A stretch of 64,000 bases of DNA. It comes from Azonexus sp. (GTDB lineage Bacteria; Pseudomonadota; Gammaproteobacteria; Burkholderiales; Rhodocyclaceae). Below are positions 45,937 to 54,931 of the stretch, one piece after another (positions within the stretch are counted from its first letter, which is position 1; each line of letters begins with the position of its first letter). The position numbers and the translations under genes were made by a program. The notes below the pieces were generated by a model. The model had not been told where the DNA came from. It saw only the letters and a program-made list of their open reading frames with translations, and did not search any database. The stretch lies in NCBI GenBank assembly GCA_031260295.1, contig JAIRKE010000028.1:144687-208686 (forward strand). The letters run 5' to 3'.

Positions 45937-46826
45937 GCACGGCAGCGCTCCACGGGCAAGCGGTCGAGCAAGGTGACCGCAGGTTGTGGTGGGCGATCGG
46001 TATATCGCTGGCCGTTCATGCGGCGCTGATGCTGGTCCATTTTCATTTTCCCAACGCCTCGCAGACCATCCGCGACAAGGCGCTGGACATCATCCTGGTC
46101 AATGCCAAGTCGGCGCGCAAGCCGACCGACGCCCAGGCGCTGGCCCAGGCCAATCTCGACGGCGGCGGCTCGACGGATGAAAACCGCCGGGCCAAGACGC
46201 CGCTGCCGCCGACCACGCGGCAAACCGACGGCGACAATCTGCAACAGATGAAGCGGCGCGTCCAGGAATTGGAAGCGGCCCAGCAGGCCATGCTGACCCA
46301 GGCCAAGAGTACGCGGACGGTGAGCAGCAGCAACACGGCCAGCGAGCAGCCAACGCCGGCCAGCCCGCTTTCCGGCCTCGACTTGGCCGAAAGGGCGCGG
46401 GCGATGATGCAACTGGAAGCCGAAGTCAGCAGGAACACCGAGGAATACAACAAGCGGCCGCGCAAGAAATTCGTCGGCGCGCGCACCGAGGAATACAAGC
46501 TGGCAGCCTATCTCGATGCCTGGAAACTGAAAATCGAGCGCATCGGCACGCTGAATTACCCGGAGGAAGCGCGTGGCAAGCTATACGGTTCCGTGGTCAT
46601 TTACGTCGAGTTGAGCGCCGAGGACGGCAGCATCTACAACGCCGAAATTTCCCGCTCCTCCGGCCACAAGATACTCGACCAGGCGGCGCTGCGCATCCTG
46701 CGCATGGCCGGGCCATTCGGGCCGGTGCCGCGCGAGCCGCTCAATGGCGCGACGATTCTCTCCTTTGCCCGCACCTGGCATTTCACCCAGGGCGACGCGC
46801 TGAATACGGCCGCCGCGCCGCGCTGA
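45933..46826 (+). CDS. TonB-family energy transducer
   Basis: 297 residues from GTG at 45933, which overlaps the preceding stop by 4 bases. Short cytoplasmic N-terminus, one membrane helix (about 20-40, WWAIGISLAVHAALMLVHFH), a long periplasmic linker with a helical QMKRRVQELEAAQQAML stretch, and a C-terminal TonB domain (about 195-285: YLDAWKLKIERIGTLNYPEEA, GSVVIYVELSAEDGSI, ALRILRMAGPFGPVP). It probably couples the proton motive force to outer-membrane transport or acts in envelope integrity. No exbB or exbD is adjacent. The order RNB-tonB-aroE-mtgA recalls related betaproteobacteria. Confidence 0.85.
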   Translation: MSTAALHGQAVEQGDRRLWWAIGISLAVHAALMLVHFHFPNASQTIRDKALDIILVNAKSARKPTDAQALAQANLDGGGSTDENRRAKTPLPPTTRQTDGDNLQQMKRRVQELEAAQQAMLTQAKSTRTVSSSNTASEQPTPASPLSGLDLAERARAMMQLEAEVSRNTEEYNKRPRKKFVGARTEEYKLAAYLDAWKLKIERIGTLNYPEEARGKLYGSVVIYVELSAEDGSIYNAEISRSSGHKILDQAALRILRMAGPFGPVPREPLNGATILSFARTWHFTQGDALNTAAAPR

Positions 46827-46872
46827 GCATTCGTCACGTCCAATAAGCCGGACACCCTGAACCGAGCACGCC

Positions 46873-47697
46873 ATGTCCGACCTCTACGCTGTTTTCGGCA
46901 ACCCGATCGCCCATTCCCGCTCACCGGCCATTCATGCCGCCTTCGCCGCCGCTACCGGCGAGGATCTGCGCTACGAGGCGCGGCTGGCCCCGGTCGATGG
47001 TTTCGCTGCCGCCATTGCCGAATTCGTCGCAGCGGGCGGACGCGGGGCCAATGTCACGGTGCCGTTCAAGGAAGAAGCCTGCCGTCTGAGCAGCCGCCTT
47101 TCCGAGCGGGCCGCCCGGGCCGGCGCGGTCAATACGCTCAGCTTCCGTGATGGCGAGATATTGGGCGACAACACCGATGGTGCCGGCTTGGTGCGCGACA
47201 TTACCGGCAACCTCGTCTTCCCGCTGGCCGGTCGGCGCATCCTGCTGCTCGGCGCGGGCGGCGGCGCCCGTGGCGTGATCGCGCCGCTGCTGGCCGGGAA
47301 GCCGGCCAGCCTGCACATTGCCAATCGGAGCGCCGACAGGGCCTCGGCGCTGGCCAGGGCTTTTGCCGATATTGCGGCCGTGACGGCAGGGAGTTTCGCC
47401 GAACTGGCAGGCAAATCCTTTGATCTGGTAATCAACGCCACCTCGGCCAGTCTTGCCGGAGAAAGCCTGCCGTTGCCGGCCGGGCTGTTCGCGGCCGGGG
47501 CGCTGGCCTACGACATGATGTACGGCAAGGGCGAGACGCCCTTCCTGCGACAAGCACGGATGCAGAGAGCGGAGCGCCGCGCCGACGGCTTGGGCATGCT
47601 GGTCGAGCAGGCGGCCGAGGCGTTTCGCGTCTGGCGTGGTAAGCGCCCGGAAACGGCTGCGCTGCTGGCTGAACTGCGCCGTCAGTTGGCGTCTTGA
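46873..47697 (+). CDS. aroE: Shikimate dehydrogenase
   Basis: 274 residues. Shikimate-binding N-terminal domain with [20 protein letters not shown] (about 4-23) and [10 protein letters not shown] (Lys of the catalytic pair); NADP loop [16 protein letters not shown] (129-144) and [11 protein letters not shown] after it. It reduces 3-dehydroshikimate to shikimate with NADPH, the step after AroQ. Four-base-range spacing to mtgA suggests one transcript. Confidence 0.96.
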   Translation: MSDLYAVFGNPIAHSRSPAIHAAFAAATGEDLRYEARLAPVDGFAAAIAEFVAAGGRGANVTVPFKEEACRLSSRLSERAARAGAVNTLSFRDGEILGDNTDGAGLVRDITGNLVFPLAGRRILLLGAGGGARGVIAPLLAGKPASLHIANRSADRASALARAFADIAAVTAGSFAELAGKSFDLVINATSASLAGESLPLPAGLFAAGALAYDMMYGKGETPFLRQARMQRAERRADGLGMLVEQAAEAFRVWRGKRPETAALLAELRRQLAS

Positions 47698-47699
47698 TA

Positions 47700-48389
47700 A
47701 TGCTGGCCCGCTGGTTCAGGCGGCTGTTGCTGCTGCTGTTCGCAGCGGGTTTCTTGTGGTTCCTCTGGCTGCTTGGCTGGGTGCTGTTCTGGGGCCAGGT
47801 CAATCCGGGTTCGACGCATTTCATGGACCTGCGCCTGGCCGAGCTGCAACTCAAGGATCCGCAGGCGCAACTGCGCCAGCAATGGGTGCCCTACGAGCGC
47901 ATTTCGATCCATCTGAAGCGGGCGATCATCGCTGCCGAGGATGCCAAGTTCGTCGATCATGAAGGCTTCGACTGGGACGGCATTCAGAAAGCCATCGAAA
48001 AGAACCAGAAAAAGGGGCGTTACGCCGCCGGTGGTTCGACCATCAGCCAGCAACTGGCAAAAAATTTGTTGCTGACACCAAGCAAGACCTTCTGGCGCAA
48101 AGGCAACGAGGTGGTGATCACGCTGATGCTTGAGCATCTGTGGAGCAAGCGGCGCATTTTCGAGGTCTACCTCAACGTCATCGAGTGGGGCGACGGCGTG
48201 TTCGGCGCCGAAGCGGCGGCACATCATTACTACGACATCAGCGCTGCGCAATTGGGGCCGGAGCAGGCGGCGCGCTTGGCCGCCATGGTGCCGAATCCGC
48301 GCTTCTACGACCGCAATCGCGAGAAGCCGGGGCTGGCGAAAAAAAGCGCCATCCTCCTCCGGCGTATGCCGGCGGCCGAGGTGCCCTGA
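47700..48389 (+). CDS. mtgA: Monofunctional biosynthetic peptidoglycan transglycosylase
   Basis: 229 residues of the GT51 family. N-terminal membrane anchor (about 8-31), then the glycosyltransferase motifs IIAAEDAKFVDHEGFDW (catalytic Glu80), GGSTISQQLAKNLLL, RKGNEVVITLMLEHLW and NVIEWGDGVFGAEAAA. No transpeptidase domain. It polymerises lipid II into glycan strands at the inner membrane. The ATG at 47700 lies 2 bases past the aroE stop; a TTG at 47694 is in frame and would add two residues. Confidence 0.95.
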   Translation: MLARWFRRLLLLLFAAGFLWFLWLLGWVLFWGQVNPGSTHFMDLRLAELQLKDPQAQLRQQWVPYERISIHLKRAIIAAEDAKFVDHEGFDWDGIQKAIEKNQKKGRYAAGGSTISQQLAKNLLLTPSKTFWRKGNEVVITLMLEHLWSKRRIFEVYLNVIEWGDGVFGAEAAAHHYYDISAAQLGPEQAARLAAMVPNPRFYDRNREKPGLAKKSAILLRRMPAAEVP

Positions 48390-48443
48390 GGACGCTAACG
48401 ACCGCCGGTGCTAAAATAACCGACCTTTTTGCCGCGCCGCACC

Positions 48444-49886
48444 ATGAGCGAAGAAGCCCAGCTAACCGATACGGAAGACTTGCAGGAGCGCCTGGTCGAG
48501 GTGCAGACCCTGCTCGCCCGGCATAAGCTGGTCGAGGACTTGGTGCATCGCCAGGAAGGGCCGCGCCACGACCTGGTCGAGGACATCGTGCACAAGCAGC
48601 ACCTGCACGAACTGCGGCGCAAGCTGGAGCCGATGCACCCGGCCGATATCGCTTACATCCTTGAGGCGTTGCCGCTCGACGAGCGCCTGATTGCCTGGGA
48701 CTTGGTCAAGGCCGAGCGCGACGGCGAGATTCTGCTGGAAGTCTCGGATGCCGTCCGCGAAAGCCTGATCGAGTCGATGGAGCGGACCGAGCTGGTCGCC
48801 GCCGCCGAGACGCTCGATGCCGACGAACTGGCCGATCTGGCGCCCGATTTGCCGCAGGAGGTCATCGACGACGTTTTCCGCGGCATGACGACCGAGGAAC
48901 GCGAGCAACTGCGCTCGGCGATGTCCTACCCCGAGGACGCGGTCGGTGCGATCATGGACTTCGACATGGTCACCGTGCGTGAGGACGTCACGCTCGAAGT
49001 GGTGCTGCGTTACCTGCGCCGCTTCGACGAGTTGCCCGACCATACCGACCAGTTGTTCGTCGTCGATCGCAACGAGTATCTGAAGGGCGTGCTGCCGCTC
49101 AACGTGCTGCTGGTTAACGATGTCGAGGTCGAGGTCGGGGTGCTGATGCAGGCCGATTTCGTCAAGCTGGAGCCGGACGATCTGGCAGAAGAAGCGGCCA
49201 AGGCTTTCGAACGCTACGATCTGGTATCGGCGCCGGTGGTCGATTCGGAAGGCAAGCTGGTCGGCCGCGTCACCGTCAATGAGGTCGTCGACTACATCCG
49301 CGAGGAAGCCGAGCACGAGCAACTGGCCCAGGCCGGTCTGAGGGAAGAGGAGGACATCTTCGCCTCGGTCTGGGATTCGGTGAAGAACCGCTGGGCGTGG
49401 CTGGCCATCAACCTGGTCACCGCCTTCATCGCCTCGCGGGTCATTGGCGCTTTCGAAGGCTCAATCGAGAAACTGGTTGCCCTGGCCGCGCTGATGCCCA
49501 TCGTCGCTGGCATCGGCGGCAACTCCGGCAACCAGACGATCACCATGATCGTGCGCGCCATCGCCATGGGGCAGGTCCAGACCGACGCCATGCGCCGTCT
49601 GCTGCGCAAGGAACTCGGCGTGGCCAGCATCAACGGCCTGCTCTGGGGTAGCCTGCTCGGCGTCGCCGCCTGGTGGCTCTACGGTAGCGTCGCGCTCGGC
49701 CTGGTGCTGACCGCGGCGATGACGCTCAACCTGCTGCTCGCCGCCTCGGCCGGCGTCGGCATTCCGCTGCTGCGCCAGAAGTTCGGCGCCGATCCGGCCA
49801 TCGGCAGCTCGGTGATGATCACCGCGCTGACCGATTCCGGTGGTTTCTTCATCTTCCTCGGCCTGGCGACCCTGTTCCTGATGTAG
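48444..49886 (+). CDS. mgtE: MgtE-type magnesium transporter
   Basis: 480 residues. N domain (about 20-145, helical superhelix, MHPADIAYILEALPLDERL), CBS pair (about 155-280; YPEDAVGAIMDFDMVTVRED, VDSEGKLVGRVTVNEVVDYI), connecting helix, and five membrane helices carrying the ion-site segment GIGGNSGNQTITMIVRAIAMG. MgtE is a Mg2+-gated channel; Mg2+ binding at the N/CBS domains closes it. The ATG at 48444 (MSEEAQLTD) was preferred to an upstream in-frame ATG at 48429. This is the last host-like gene before an AT-rich block. Confidence 0.94.
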   Translation: MSEEAQLTDTEDLQERLVEVQTLLARHKLVEDLVHRQEGPRHDLVEDIVHKQHLHELRRKLEPMHPADIAYILEALPLDERLIAWDLVKAERDGEILLEVSDAVRESLIESMERTELVAAAETLDADELADLAPDLPQEVIDDVFRGMTTEEREQLRSAMSYPEDAVGAIMDFDMVTVREDVTLEVVLRYLRRFDELPDHTDQLFVVDRNEYLKGVLPLNVLLVNDVEVEVGVLMQADFVKLEPDDLAEEAAKAFERYDLVSAPVVDSEGKLVGRVTVNEVVDYIREEAEHEQLAQAGLREEEDIFASVWDSVKNRWAWLAINLVTAFIASRVIGAFEGSIEKLVALAALMPIVAGIGGNSGNQTITMIVRAIAMGQVQTDAMRRLLRKELGVASINGLLWGSLLGVAAWWLYGSVALGLVLTAAMTLNLLLAASAGVGIPLLRQKFGADPAIGSSVMITALTDSGGFFIFLGLATLFLM

Positions 49887-49888
49887 CG

Positions 49889-49963
49889 CGGGAACGAAGG
49901 GTAGCGGAGTCCCAACATGCGCGGGCTCCGCTTGAAACAGGGATTCCACTTCGTTCGATCCCG
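49889..49963. repeat. Structured intergenic element; the rest of 49887-50232 holds no gene
   Basis: Nested inverted repeats lie directly after mgtE. Inner arms AGCGGAGTCCC (49903-49913) and GGGCTCCGCT (49923-49932) pair with one bulged base. Outer arms CGGGAACGAAG (49889-49899) and CTTCGTTCGATCCCG (49949-49963) pair with a two-base bulge. No T run follows, so it is not a simple terminator. The remaining 270 bases up to the kinase gene contain a further short hairpin (TCCGCC-TTC-GGCGGA, 50068-50082) but no supported coding region; weak minus-strand frames there lack ribosome binding sites and similarity that I recognise. The element may mark the left edge of the acquired kinase block. Confidence 0.55.
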
Positions 49964-50232
49964 GCCCGCGAGCTTCGGGTAGTACGGTTCCCTCAAGCCT
50001 GTCGGGCGAGACCACGGTACGGCCGTTTCCATTTCCGCCAGGAACACCGCTTTGCGCATCTGCTTCTCCGCCTTCGGCGGAAATCCAGTCTCCCCCAAGT
50101 CATCCATTCAGCTTGCTCAATGACAATAGAGAGGTTGTATGATGGGAGCCTGTGCTGAGGGTTTTTGACAGCTCCACCGCCCGAGAACCGCTGACTCAGG
50201 TATCCGGTTGCACCACGTAATCAGGTGAAAAC

Positions 50233-53200
50233 ATGACACTACGTATCAAAGCAATCATCATTATCATGGGCATTGTCTTTGTCTTCGCGGGGTCAAGTTT
50301 TTTGCTCAGCCTTTCTTTTGCCCAGAGAAGCATGACAAAAATCATGGAGCAGGAATTGTTCCTGGCTCTGGACATTGCCGAAAAACTTATTTCAACAAAA
50401 ATTAATAAGCTGAAATCGGATGCCACGTTGGTGGCCGAGCGCGCAGCACGCATCGATTCAAAAAAAGAGATGCAGAAAATCCTGGCGGAACAAGTGGCCG
50501 AGTTCGACGATTTTTTGTCTCTGGCCGTAGTGGATAAAAATGGGATTTTCGCAAAAACCGGACAAGGTATCTGTGAATCTCCATCTATTGACACAAGTGC
50601 TTCTATTCAGAAAGCACTTGATGGTGAATCGAATATTTCTACAACATACTATGACACAGAACGCAACAATGTTGCCATGTGCTTGTTTGTACCCATGGCA
50701 GACGGCAGAGTGCTATCCGTAAGCGTACCGGGTTTGATATTTTCCGACCTAGTTTCAGACTTTAAACTTTGGCAGACCGGCAACGTTTTTATGGTCGACG
50801 GCGAAGGTACCATTATCGCAAATATCCAGCGTCACCTGGTTCTTGAGCGATACAACCTTGTCAAAAGCACAGAGACCGACCCGGACCTACACGACTCAAA
50901 TGTGCTGTTACGAAAAATGATTTCGAGCGATGAGGTGGGGCAAGGAGAATATGTTTTTGGTGGGCAGCGACGTTTTAGTGTATTCAAACCGGTTGGTAAT
51001 AACGGCAAAGGATGGCACATTGCGATTGCCGCACCGCTGAATGAAAGCCCTGCGGCAGCTGCTAAAATCACGGCTTTTTCATTATCCCTGTTTCTTCTGC
51101 TCATGGCTGTTGGCTTTGTCGTTGCGATTATTATTTCCGGCTTTGTCGTAAAACCTTTCAGGAAAATTAAAGGCCAGGCGGTTGAAATAAGAAAAGAGAA
51201 GAATAGAATTGAAAAACTTGCCATATTGTTGCAGATGAGCAATCGCTCGGCGTCATTGTTGCTGACGATTACGGATGATGCAAAATTTGACAGTTCGCTA
51301 ATGGATGTCTTGAAGCATATTGGAACTTTTATGAAGGTGGATCGCATCCACATATGGCAGAACGTGATAATTGGCGGTGCGTTATGTTATAAACACGTAT
51401 ATGAGTGGCTGTCGGAATATGGAATCAGTAAAAACTTGGCCGCGCGTAATTCATATTATCTGCATTCAGTTTTCAGTAGCGATTTCAATGAGTCAATTTC
51501 GCGCGATATTTGTTTGAGCGTTCCAGTATCAGCCCTGTCGCCGCAAGACCGAGGTATTTTTTCCGGGTATGATATTAAATCAATATTAGTGGTGCCGATC
51601 CATGTGCAAGAAGAGCATTGGGGGCTAGTCACCTTTGAGGACTGCCAACGTGAACATGATTTTTCTCCCGACGAAATAGACATCTTGCGTTCCATCAGCT
51701 TAATGATGGTTAACACGATTCTGCGCCACGACATGACGGAAAAACTCCAGGCTGCCAATGAGGCAAAAAGTGATTTTTTGGCCAAAATGAGTCATGAAAT
51801 GCGTACTCCGCTTACTGCGGTGATAGGTCTTTCCCAATTGGCGCTTGAAGAGGATGGGCTGCCGGAAGCAGCGCAACTCAACCTCGAAAAAATCAATGGT
51901 GCCGGTCAAATGCTTTTGTCTATCGTTAATGACATATTGGATATTTCAAAAATCGAGGCGGGCAAATTCGAGATTATAGAAAACCAATACGATACCCCAA
52001 GCCTCATTAGTGATATCGTAAGCAGCAACATTCTGCGTATCGGTGAAAAACAGATCGAATTTATCCTTGACATAGATCAGAGCCTGCCCGCGTATCTCAT
52101 TGGTGACGAACTCAGGGTAAAACAGGTAATCAGTAATTTGTTATCCAATGCTTTCAAATATACAATGGAAGGATTCGTTGAATTAAATATTAACTGCCTT
52201 CGTGACGGTGACGTGGTTTGGCTGACAGCCCGGATTAAAGACACCGGCCAAGGCATCAAACCCGAGTTCGCTGATAAACTATTTATAAACTATGAGCAGG
52301 TAGACACTAAAAGCAACCGTAAAATCGAGGGAACCGGGTTGGGTCTCCCTATTGCCAAAAGCATGGCGGAAATGATGGGCGGGGCGATTTCTGTGGAAAG
52401 CGAATATGGAAAAGGCAGCACATTCACAGTCCGCTTGAAACAGAAATATGTTAATGACAGCGTTATTGGAACGGAAGTCGTCAAGAATTTGAAAAATCTA
52501 CGGTATGTAGACCCCAAGCTTAGAAGGAACGCGAAATTCGATCGTGTAAAATTACCCTATGCAAAAATTTTGGTGGTTGACGACAATCTTACAAATCTTG
52601 AGGTGGCAAAAGGGCTGATGAAACCCTATTGCATGCAGGTTGACTGTGTCACTAGCGGTCGGCAGGCTATTGATGCCATACGTGATGATACCGTGCGTTA
52701 CAATGCCGTGTTCATGGATCACATGATGCCGGAAATGGATGGCATTGAAGCCACCCAAATAATCCGCGAACAAATCGGAACCGAATATGCAAAATCCGTG
52801 CCGATAATCGCTCTGACCGCCAATGCCATTTCCGGGAATGAAGAAATGTTTTTGCGCAATGGTTTTCAGGCGTTTCTTTCCAAGCCGATTGATATTAGCC
52901 GTTTGGATTCCATAATCCACCAGTGGGTGCGGAATAGAGAGCAGGAAAAACAGTTTATTGAACAGTACGGCAACCTGAATGATCCATGTCGTTTGGATGG
53001 CGAGAATGAGCAGGCAGAGCAATCTGCTACCGACAGACCAAGGGAACTTGAGCGACGGATGCAAGGCATTGAAGTCGACGGATTGGATATTGAAAATGGA
53101 ATAGGCCGCTTCGCGGGTGATGTGGATGCTTATCTGAAAGTATTGCGTATTTTCGCGGTGAATACCGCTTTGCTTTTTGAGAAAATTGAAAGCGTTACAG

Positions 53201-53646
53201 CGGATAGCTTGAGCGACTACAGCATTATCGTTCATGGAATAAAAGGATCGAGCCGCACCATTTGCGCGAACGCAGTCGGTGATATGGCAGAAGCGCTGGA
53301 AAACGCGGCGAACTCTGAAGATTTTGATTTTATTGCTGCCGGAAATGCCCTCTTCCTGACTGCTGGGCGGCGGCTGATTGCCGCAATTGAGGAACTGCTG
53401 GCACGATTGGATGTAACTAGTCCAAAGCCCAAAAAGGATAGGCCGGACATGGATGTGCTAGGCAGGATACTGGAGGCCTGCAAAGTTTATGATATGGAAA
53501 CCGTGGAAGAGGCGATCACGGAACTTGAATCTTACGAATATGAATCAGGCGGCGAGATCGTGCCGTGGCTTTGGGAAAGTGCGCGACAGTATAATATTGA
53601 GCAAATCATTGAAAAGCTTTCAACTTTTTGCGATGGATTGGTCTAG
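50233..53646 (+). CDS. Hybrid sensor histidine kinase (dCache-GAF-HisKA-HATPase-REC-HPt)
   Basis: 1137 residues. TM1 7-29; periplasmic dCache-like sensor about 30-280; TM2 282-305; GAF-like domain about 340-500; HisKA with H521 in FLAKMSHEMRTPL; HATPase with NLLSNAFKYT, KDTGQGI and GTGLGLPIAK; receiver domain 776-900 (VVDDN, phosphoacceptor D829 in VFMDHMMPEMDG); HPt about 960-1065 with H1001 in VHGIKGSS. All phosphotransfer residues are present, so a full H-D-H relay is possible, with the next gene's receiver as likely end point. The sensed ligand is unknown. The gene is much AT-richer than the rest of the window and its sequence style recalls kinases of anaerobic Firmicutes or deltaproteobacteria, pointing to transfer. 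Confidence 0.9.
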   Translation: MTLRIKAIIIIMGIVFVFAGSSFLLSLSFAQRSMTKIMEQELFLALDIAEKLISTKINKLKSDATLVAERAARIDSKKEMQKILAEQVAEFDDFLSLAVVDKNGIFAKTGQGICESPSIDTSASIQKALDGESNISTTYYDTERNNVAMCLFVPMADGRVLSVSVPGLIFSDLVSDFKLWQTGNVFMVDGEGTIIANIQRHLVLERYNLVKSTETDPDLHDSNVLLRKMISSDEVGQGEYVFGGQRRFSVFKPVGNNGKGWHIAIAAPLNESPAAAAKITAFSLSLFLLLMAVGFVVAIIISGFVVKPFRKIKGQAVEIRKEKNRIEKLAILLQMSNRSASLLLTITDDAKFDSSLMDVLKHIGTFMKVDRIHIWQNVIIGGALCYKHVYEWLSEYGISKNLAARNSYYLHSVFSSDFNESISRDICLSVPVSALSPQDRGIFSGYDIKSILVVPIHVQEEHWGLVTFEDCQREHDFSPDEIDILRSISLMMVNTILRHDMTEKLQAANEAKSDFLAKMSHEMRTPLTAVIGLSQLALEEDGLPEAAQLNLEKINGAGQMLLSIVNDILDISKIEAGKFEIIENQYDTPSLISDIVSSNILRIGEKQIEFILDIDQSLPAYLIGDELRVKQVISNLLSNAFKYTMEGFVELNINCLRDGDVVWLTARIKDTGQGIKPEFADKLFINYEQVDTKSNRKIEGTGLGLPIAKSMAEMMGGAISVESEYGKGSTFTVRLKQKYVNDSVIGTEVVKNLKNLRYVDPKLRRNAKFDRVKLPYAKILVVDDNLTNLEVAKGLMKPYCMQVDCVTSGRQAIDAIRDDTVRYNAVFMDHMMPEMDGIEATQIIREQIGTEYAKSVPIIALTANAISGNEEMFLRNGFQAFLSKPIDISRLDSIIHQWVRNREQEKQFIEQYGNLNDPCRLDGENEQAEQSATDRPRELERRMQGIEVDGLDIENGIGRFAGDVDAYLKVLRIFAVNTALLFEKIESVTADSLSDYSIIVHGIKGSSRTICANAVGDMAEALENAANSEDFDFIAAGNALFLTAGRRLIAAIEELLARLDVTSPKPKKDRPDMDVLGRILEACKVYDMETVEEAITELESYEYESGGEIVPWLWESARQYNIEQIIEKLSTFCDGLV

Positions 53647-53692
53647 CCTGTTTTGATTGTCGTCCGCAAATTGAAACCGCAAGGGGTCATAT

Positions 53693-54580
53693 ATGAACGA
53701 GAGCCATAAAGACAATGGGTATTTTGATCTGTCAGTTCTTTTGCAACAGAATGACTTAAATATACGGCGACTTGCCGAAATTCAACCGTCACTGACGGTC
53801 GATGAGTATTCTGAATCGCTCCGGGAATTTCTCGCCCAGTCGCCTGACACTTCGAGTGCCTTAAGAAAAGTTGCCAGTGCTGAAGCGGATGATATGCGCT
53901 ATTGGCGAAGCATTGAAGCCATGATTACTTTGATGAAGCGCCTTGAGTGCGAGACATGTGTTGATGCCCTTTTCGCCATCAGCCACGCTCGCGGCAAAGG
54001 AGACTGGCGCGCAGCCGCCTTTCATGCCACGAAAATGCTGGAGGATTTTAACGGTCTCCATTCACGAATCATGGCGGCAAAAAAGACAGGGAGCGCCGAT
54101 GTTCGACCTGATGGGGCGACCACATTGAAGGAATATGTGGCGCATTTGAACGATGAGGCCGCTGAGATAAAAATGCCGCAGGCTGCGCCTTCAGTTGCGG
54201 CAGAGAAAGCGGTGCATAAACCGCTGATTCTTGCCGTTGACGATTCACTGGATATTCTGGCGGCGCTGGAATTCGTGCTCAGAGACAAATTCAGGGTGCA
54301 CAAACTGCCAAGACCGACCCTGCTCAAAAACGTCTTGCAGCAAGTTACGCCCGATTTGTTCTTGCTGGATTATAAAATGCCCGAACTGAGCGGATTTGAC
54401 CTCGTGCCCGTTATACGGAGCTTCGAGAAGCATAAATATACGCCGATCATCTTCTTGACGTCCGAAGGAACGGCGAGCAATGTCTCAACGGCCATTGCGC
54501 TCGGCGCTTCTGACTTTGTGGTAAAGCCGATTGATCCTGATGCGTTGCGTCAGAAAATAGCGAAGTACATAAGAGCGTGA
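53693..54580 (+). CDS. Response regulator with novel N-terminal helical domain and C-terminal receiver
   Basis: 295 residues. Residues 1-160 are helical and not recognised (DLNIRRLAEIQPSLTVDEYS; MRYWRSIEAMITLMKRLE; DWRAAAFHATKMLEDFNG). The C-terminal receiver (about 176-295) has the acidic pair D183-D184, phosphoacceptor D226 (LLDYKMPELSG), the switch Thr in FLTSEGTAS and the Lys in VVKPIDPD. No DNA-binding or enzymatic output is visible. It starts 46 bases after the hybrid kinase with GGGGTCAT-like spacing, shares its AT-rich composition, and is the probable terminal phosphate acceptor. Its stop is only 12 bases from the convergent gdx stop. Confidence 0.85.
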   Translation: MNESHKDNGYFDLSVLLQQNDLNIRRLAEIQPSLTVDEYSESLREFLAQSPDTSSALRKVASAEADDMRYWRSIEAMITLMKRLECETCVDALFAISHARGKGDWRAAAFHATKMLEDFNGLHSRIMAAKKTGSADVRPDGATTLKEYVAHLNDEAAEIKMPQAAPSVAAEKAVHKPLILAVDDSLDILAALEFVLRDKFRVHKLPRPTLLKNVLQQVTPDLFLLDYKMPELSGFDLVPVIRSFEKHKYTPIIFLTSEGTASNVSTAIALGASDFVVKPIDPDALRQKIAKYIRA

Positions 54581-54592
54581 AATGGTAGAGCG

Positions 54593-54931
54593 TCAGCGTC
54601 CGGCCGGCGTCAGCAGCTTGAGACCGACGATGCCGGCGACGATCAGGCCGACGCAGAGCAGCCGCACTACTTCCTTCGATTCGCCGAACAGCACGATGCC
54701 GAGCACGGCGGTGCCGACCGCGCCGATGCCGGTCCACACCGCGTAGGCAGTACCGAGCGGCAGCACCTTCAGCGACCAGCCGAGCAACACAACGCTGGCG
54801 ACCATCAGGCCGGCCGTCCACACGCTCGACCACAGGCGCGAGAAGCCATCGGCGTATTTGAGGCCAACTGCCCAGCCGATCTCGCACAATCCAGCGATGA
54901 ACAGGACTAGCCAAGCGGAGCTGCTGTTCAT
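54593..54931 (-). CDS. gdx: SMR-family guanidinium exporter (SugE/Gdx type)
   Basis: 112-residue four-helix protein. The Gdx/SugE hallmark blocks are present: [20 protein letters not shown] (with the essential Glu near residue 16), [20 protein letters not shown] and [11 protein letters not shown] proteins of this subtype export guanidinium against protons, unlike the EmrE multidrug type. The ATG overlaps the hemL stop by 4 bases, so it is translationally coupled to hemL at the end of the thiD-thiE-hemL transcript. No guanidine riboswitch is visible nearby. Confidence 0.9.
   Translation of the reverse strand: MNSSSAWLVLFIAGLCEIGWAVGLKYADGFSRLWSSVWTAGLMVASVVLLGWSLKVLPLGTAYAVWTGIGAVGTAVLGIVLFGESKEVVRLLCVGLIVAGIVGLKLLTPAGR

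Noticed and set aside
49679-50107. Minus-strand open frame reaching into the gap after mgtE
   Set aside because: Half of it is antisense to mgtE and the rest lies over hairpins; no ribosome binding site and no recognised domain.
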